Part shown: piece after piece, positions 61,919-64,000 of the stretch | Position numbering within the stretch: the stretch's first letter is position 1 | Layout: every line of letters begins with the position of its first letter | Assembly: GCF_008801815.1 (NCBI RefSeq) | Contig: NZ_VZOX01000005.1 | Source: Edwardsiella anguillarum | GTDB lineage: Bacteria; Pseudomonadota; Gammaproteobacteria; Enterobacterales; Enterobacteriaceae | Reading direction: 5' to 3' (one strand) | Length of the DNA: 64,000 nt | Notes under the pieces: generated by a model | Told to the model about the DNA's origin: nothing | Database searches by the model: none | The model's input: the letters and a program-made list of their open reading frames with translations, nothing else | Translations under genes and position numbers: made by a program

Positions 61919-64000
61919 CATCACGGTATAATTGCTGGGCGCCGTGCCCGGGGCTGCCGCATCCACCGCCGGCTCTACCGGAGCCACCAGAGCGCTCTCC
62001 AGGGCCGTCACGCTGCTGTCCGGACTTACCGCTCCCTGATCTGGGGTGCTGACGGGCACCATGGCATCCGCCCCGCTGCCGCCGAGGAGTCTGGCAAAAT
62101 CATAGCTGCCCTGCTGCAGGCCGCTGGCCGAACTGCTGGCCCATTGCTGACCAGCGCCGCTACCGTTATCCCGCCCGATGGACCACATGGACAGGCGACC
62201 GACATCCGGATTACCTTCGGCATAGGCCACCAGCTCGGTGGCGTCCTCCAGATTGAAGATCTCCACATTGACATCGTTGACACCGATCATCGGCGTGATG
62301 CCGACCTTGCTGTCCACCAGACCCACACTGCGCATCTGTGACAGGGTGGCATTGGCCGCAGAAATGGCCGCATCCCCCATATCCGGGCGGTTGTTATGCA
62401 GGCGGTCGTAGGCGCCGCCGTAATCCATGGCCATTACGTTGACAATATCAATACGGGCATGGTTATCAACGGCGCTCTGCAGCAGATTCATCCCATCCAG
62501 AGTCAGCCCATCCGGCAACACCGGCAGCGTATAGGAGACTTTCAGATTCGGGTTGTTGGCCCCCAGAATGGCAATCGCCTGATTGCGCATATCGACGGAT
62601 TTTTTGTCATTCAGGGCTGCCCCCTCGATGTCAAAATCGATGGAGTCCACCTGATACTTATCGATGGCACTCTGATAAAGCGCTGCCAGCTCTTCGGCGC
62701 TGGAAGCCCCTATCGCAGCCTCAGTGCCGTTGGCGCCACCGAAGGAGAGGGTCACCCGGCCACCGGCCTGTCTGAAGGCGGCAATGCCACCGGCAAAGTC
62801 GGTCTCGGTTGCCACCGGCACCACCCCGCCCCATGACAGACCACCCACGCCATCAGACACCATAAAGGCCAGGGTAAATTCGCTGGCACCGGACTGCTGG
62901 CTGATGGCGAGCAGATCCGGGGTCGGCCAGGCCGTCATATCCACGTAAGGGGCAAACTCATAAGAGCTGCCATCACGGGGCATCACGGTATAATCGCTGG
63001 GCGCCGTGCCCGGGGCTGCCGCATCCACTGCCGGCTCTACCGGAACCACCAGCGTGGTCTCCAGGGCCGTCACGCTGCTGTCCGGGCTTACTGCTCCCTG
63101 ATCCGGGGTGCTGACGGGCACCATGGCATCCGCCCCGCTGCCGCCGAGGAGTCTGGCAAAATCATAGCTGCCCTGCTGCAGGCCGCTGAACGAACTGCTG
63201 GCCCACTGATGACCGGCGCCGCTGCCGTTATCCCGCCCGATGGACCACATGGACAGGCGACCAACATCCGGATTACCTTCGGCATAGGCCACCAGCTCGG
63301 TGGCGTCCTCCAGATTGAAGATCTCCACATTGACATCGTTGACACCGATCATCGGCGTGATGCCGACCTTGCTGTCCACCAGACCCACACTGCGCATCTG
63401 TGACAGGGTGGCATTGGCCGCAGAAATGGCCGCATCCCCCATATCCGGGCGGTTGTTATGCAGGCGGTCGTAGGCGCCGCCGTAATCCATGGCCATTACG
63501 TTGACAATATCAATACGGGCATGGTTATCAACGGCGCTCTGCAGCAGATTCATCCCATCCAGAGTCAGCCCATCCGGCAACACCGGCAGCGTATAGGAGA
63601 CTTCCAGATTCGGGTTGTTGGCCCCCAGAATGGCAATCGCCTGATTGCGCATATCGACGGATTTTTTGTCATTCAGGGCTGCCCCCTCGATGTCAAAATC
63701 GATGGAGTCCACCTGATACTTATCGATGGCACTCTGATAAAGCGCTGCCAGCTCTTCGGCGCTGGAAGCCCCTATCGCAGCCTCAGTGCCGTTGGCGCCA
63801 CCGAAGGAGAGGGTCACCCGGCCACCGGCCTTTCTGAAGGCGGCAATGCCACCGGCAAAGTCGGTCTCGGTTGCCACCGGCACCACCCCGCCCCATGACA
63901 GACCACCCACGCCATCAGACACCATAAAGGCCAGGGTAAATTCGCTGGCACCGGACTGCTGGCTGATGGCGAGCAGATCCGGGGTCGGCCAGGCCGTCAT
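61430..64000 (-). CDS. Probable type I-secreted protein with tandem GH18 chitinase-like modules (5' partial)
   Basis: 856 codons to the window edge; the Met at 64000 is internal to a module, so the start lies beyond. Two modules of 354 residues are almost identical. Each begins YVDMTAWPTPDLLAI, has the GH18 active-site motif DSIDFDIE (module residues 98-105, catalytic Glu105), MAMDYGG (170-175), SMWSIGRDNG, one RTX-like nonapeptide GGSGADAMV (286-294) and a Pro/Ala-rich linker. A third module keeps only the C-terminal half, lacks the catalytic motif, is more diverged, and ends the protein (DFAKAFAG). GH18 modules of this kind (PF-ChiA-like) bind or cut chitin or other GlcNAc polymers. Immediately upstream of the HlyB/HlyD-like genes, so export by them is inferred. 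Confidence 0.85.
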   Translation of the reverse strand: MTAWPTPDLLAISQQSGASEFTLAFMVSDGVGGLSWGGVVPVATETDFAGGIAAFRKAGGRVTLSFGGANGTEAAIGASSAEELAALYQSAIDKYQVDSIDFDIEGAALNDKKSVDMRNQAIAILGANNPNLEVSYTLPVLPDGLTLDGMNLLQSAVDNHARIDIVNVMAMDYGGAYDRLHNNRPDMGDAAISAANATLSQMRSVGLVDSKVGITPMIGVNDVNVEIFNLEDATELVAYAEGNPDVGRLSMWSIGRDNGSGAGHQWASSSFSGLQQGSYDFARLLGGSGADAMVPVSTPDQGAVSPDSSVTALETTLVVPVEPAVDAAAPGTAPSDYTVMPRDGSSYEFAPYVDMTAWPTPDLLAISQQSGASEFTLAFMVSDGVGGLSWGGVVPVATETDFAGGIAAFRQAGGRVTLSFGGANGTEAAIGASSAEELAALYQSAIDKYQVDSIDFDIEGAALNDKKSVDMRNQAIAILGANNPNLKVSYTLPVLPDGLTLDGMNLLQSAVDNHARIDIVNVMAMDYGGAYDRLHNNRPDMGDAAISAANATLSQMRSVGLVDSKVGITPMIGVNDVNVEIFNLEDATELVAYAEGNPDVGRLSMWSIGRDNGSGAGQQWASSSASGLQQGSYDFARLLGGSGADAMVPVSTPDQGAVSPDSSVTALESALVAPVEPAVDAAAPGTAPSNYTVMQEMTILESNNPMLDVSYTLPVLPAGLNLDGGNLLQSAVDSHARIDIVNIMAMDYGGAYDSLHNNSPDMEDTAISAANSTLSQMHDIGMDGSGTTPMIGVNDDSNEIFTLADAAELADYADSNADIGRSIGQDNGTASDQSWATSLARGLEQSDHDFAKAFAG
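61919..62938 (-). repeat. Direct repeat unit 2 of the GH18 gene
   Basis: Second copy, nearly identical at DNA level to unit 1 up to TAPSNYTVM, where it joins the truncated third unit. Confidence 0.95.
62939..64000 (-). repeat. Direct repeat unit 1 (1062 bases) of the GH18 gene
   Basis: One full 354-codon module. It differs from the next unit at only a handful of residues (for example FRKAGG versus FRQAGG, NLEVSY versus NLKVSY, GAGHQW versus GAGQQW). Confidence 0.95.

Noticed and set aside
1..64000. CRISPR arrays, rRNA, tRNA and intact insertion sequences
   Set aside because: Looked for short regularly spaced repeats, tRNA cloverleaf signatures and transposase genes; none found. The only large repeats are the GH18 modules.

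Overview
The window is about 64 kb of a GC-rich enterobacterial chromosome. Gene order from rsx to cfa follows the E. coli/Salmonella backbone (rsxDGE-nth-dtpA-gstA / pdxY-tyrS-pdxH-mliC-anmK / slyB / slyA / gloA-rnt / grxD / mepH-sodB / ynhF / purR / punR-punC / cfa), with local losses and insertions. The high GC, the missing lhr and ydhIJK-sodC-nemRA block, and the inositol and type I secretion genes suggest a Hafniaceae-type genome such as Edwardsiella. That assignment is inference, since no rRNA gene is present.

Layout. 1-25.4 kb: conserved core genes for electron transport (rsx), DNA repair (nth), peptide uptake (dtpA), vitamin B6 (pdxY, pdxH), tyrosyl-tRNA charging (tyrS), cell-wall recycling and protection (anmK, mliC, mepH), PhoP/SlyA-type regulation (slyB, slyA), detoxification (gloA, gstA, sodB, grxD), purine control (purR, punRC) and cyclopropane fatty acids (cfa). 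Species-specific pieces are an Na+/H+ antiporter-family gene where lhr would be, and an ABC permease/ATPase pair (ynjCD-like) directly behind purR. 25.4-34.6 kb: a complete Cu(I)/Ag(I) efflux locus, cusCFBA divergent from cusRS around a perfect CusR box, followed by a SilE/PcoE-like periplasmic metal-binding protein, an order known from plasmid sil loci. 34.6-40.6 kb: divergent putP/putA around GTTGCA operator boxes. 40.7-43.9 kb: htpX and periplasmic alpha-amylase malS.

44-57.2 kb: a myo-inositol catabolic island, all on the minus strand, in two apparent transcription units: iolA-iolD, and iolG-ABC transporter (binding protein, ATPase, permease)-second Gfo/Idh/MocA dehydrogenase-bifunctional iolC-iolE-iolB. 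Each unit is preceded by an A+T-rich palindrome sharing AAACATTT. No iolR, iolH or iolI gene is present.

57.2-64 kb: an accessory region with visibly lower GC. It holds a decayed trimeric-autotransporter (YadA-type) anchor remnant and a type I secretion pair (HlyD-like adaptor, HlyB-like ABC exporter). Upstream of the pair is a large protein, open at the window edge, built of nearly identical 354-residue GH18 chitinase-like modules, each with an intact DxxDxDxE motif, plus a final module that has lost its catalytic half. A UUCG-capped hairpin separates the repeat gene from the exporter genes. This probable type I-secreted tandem chitinase-like protein is the most unusual system in the window. 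No rRNA, tRNA, CRISPR array or intact insertion sequence was seen.
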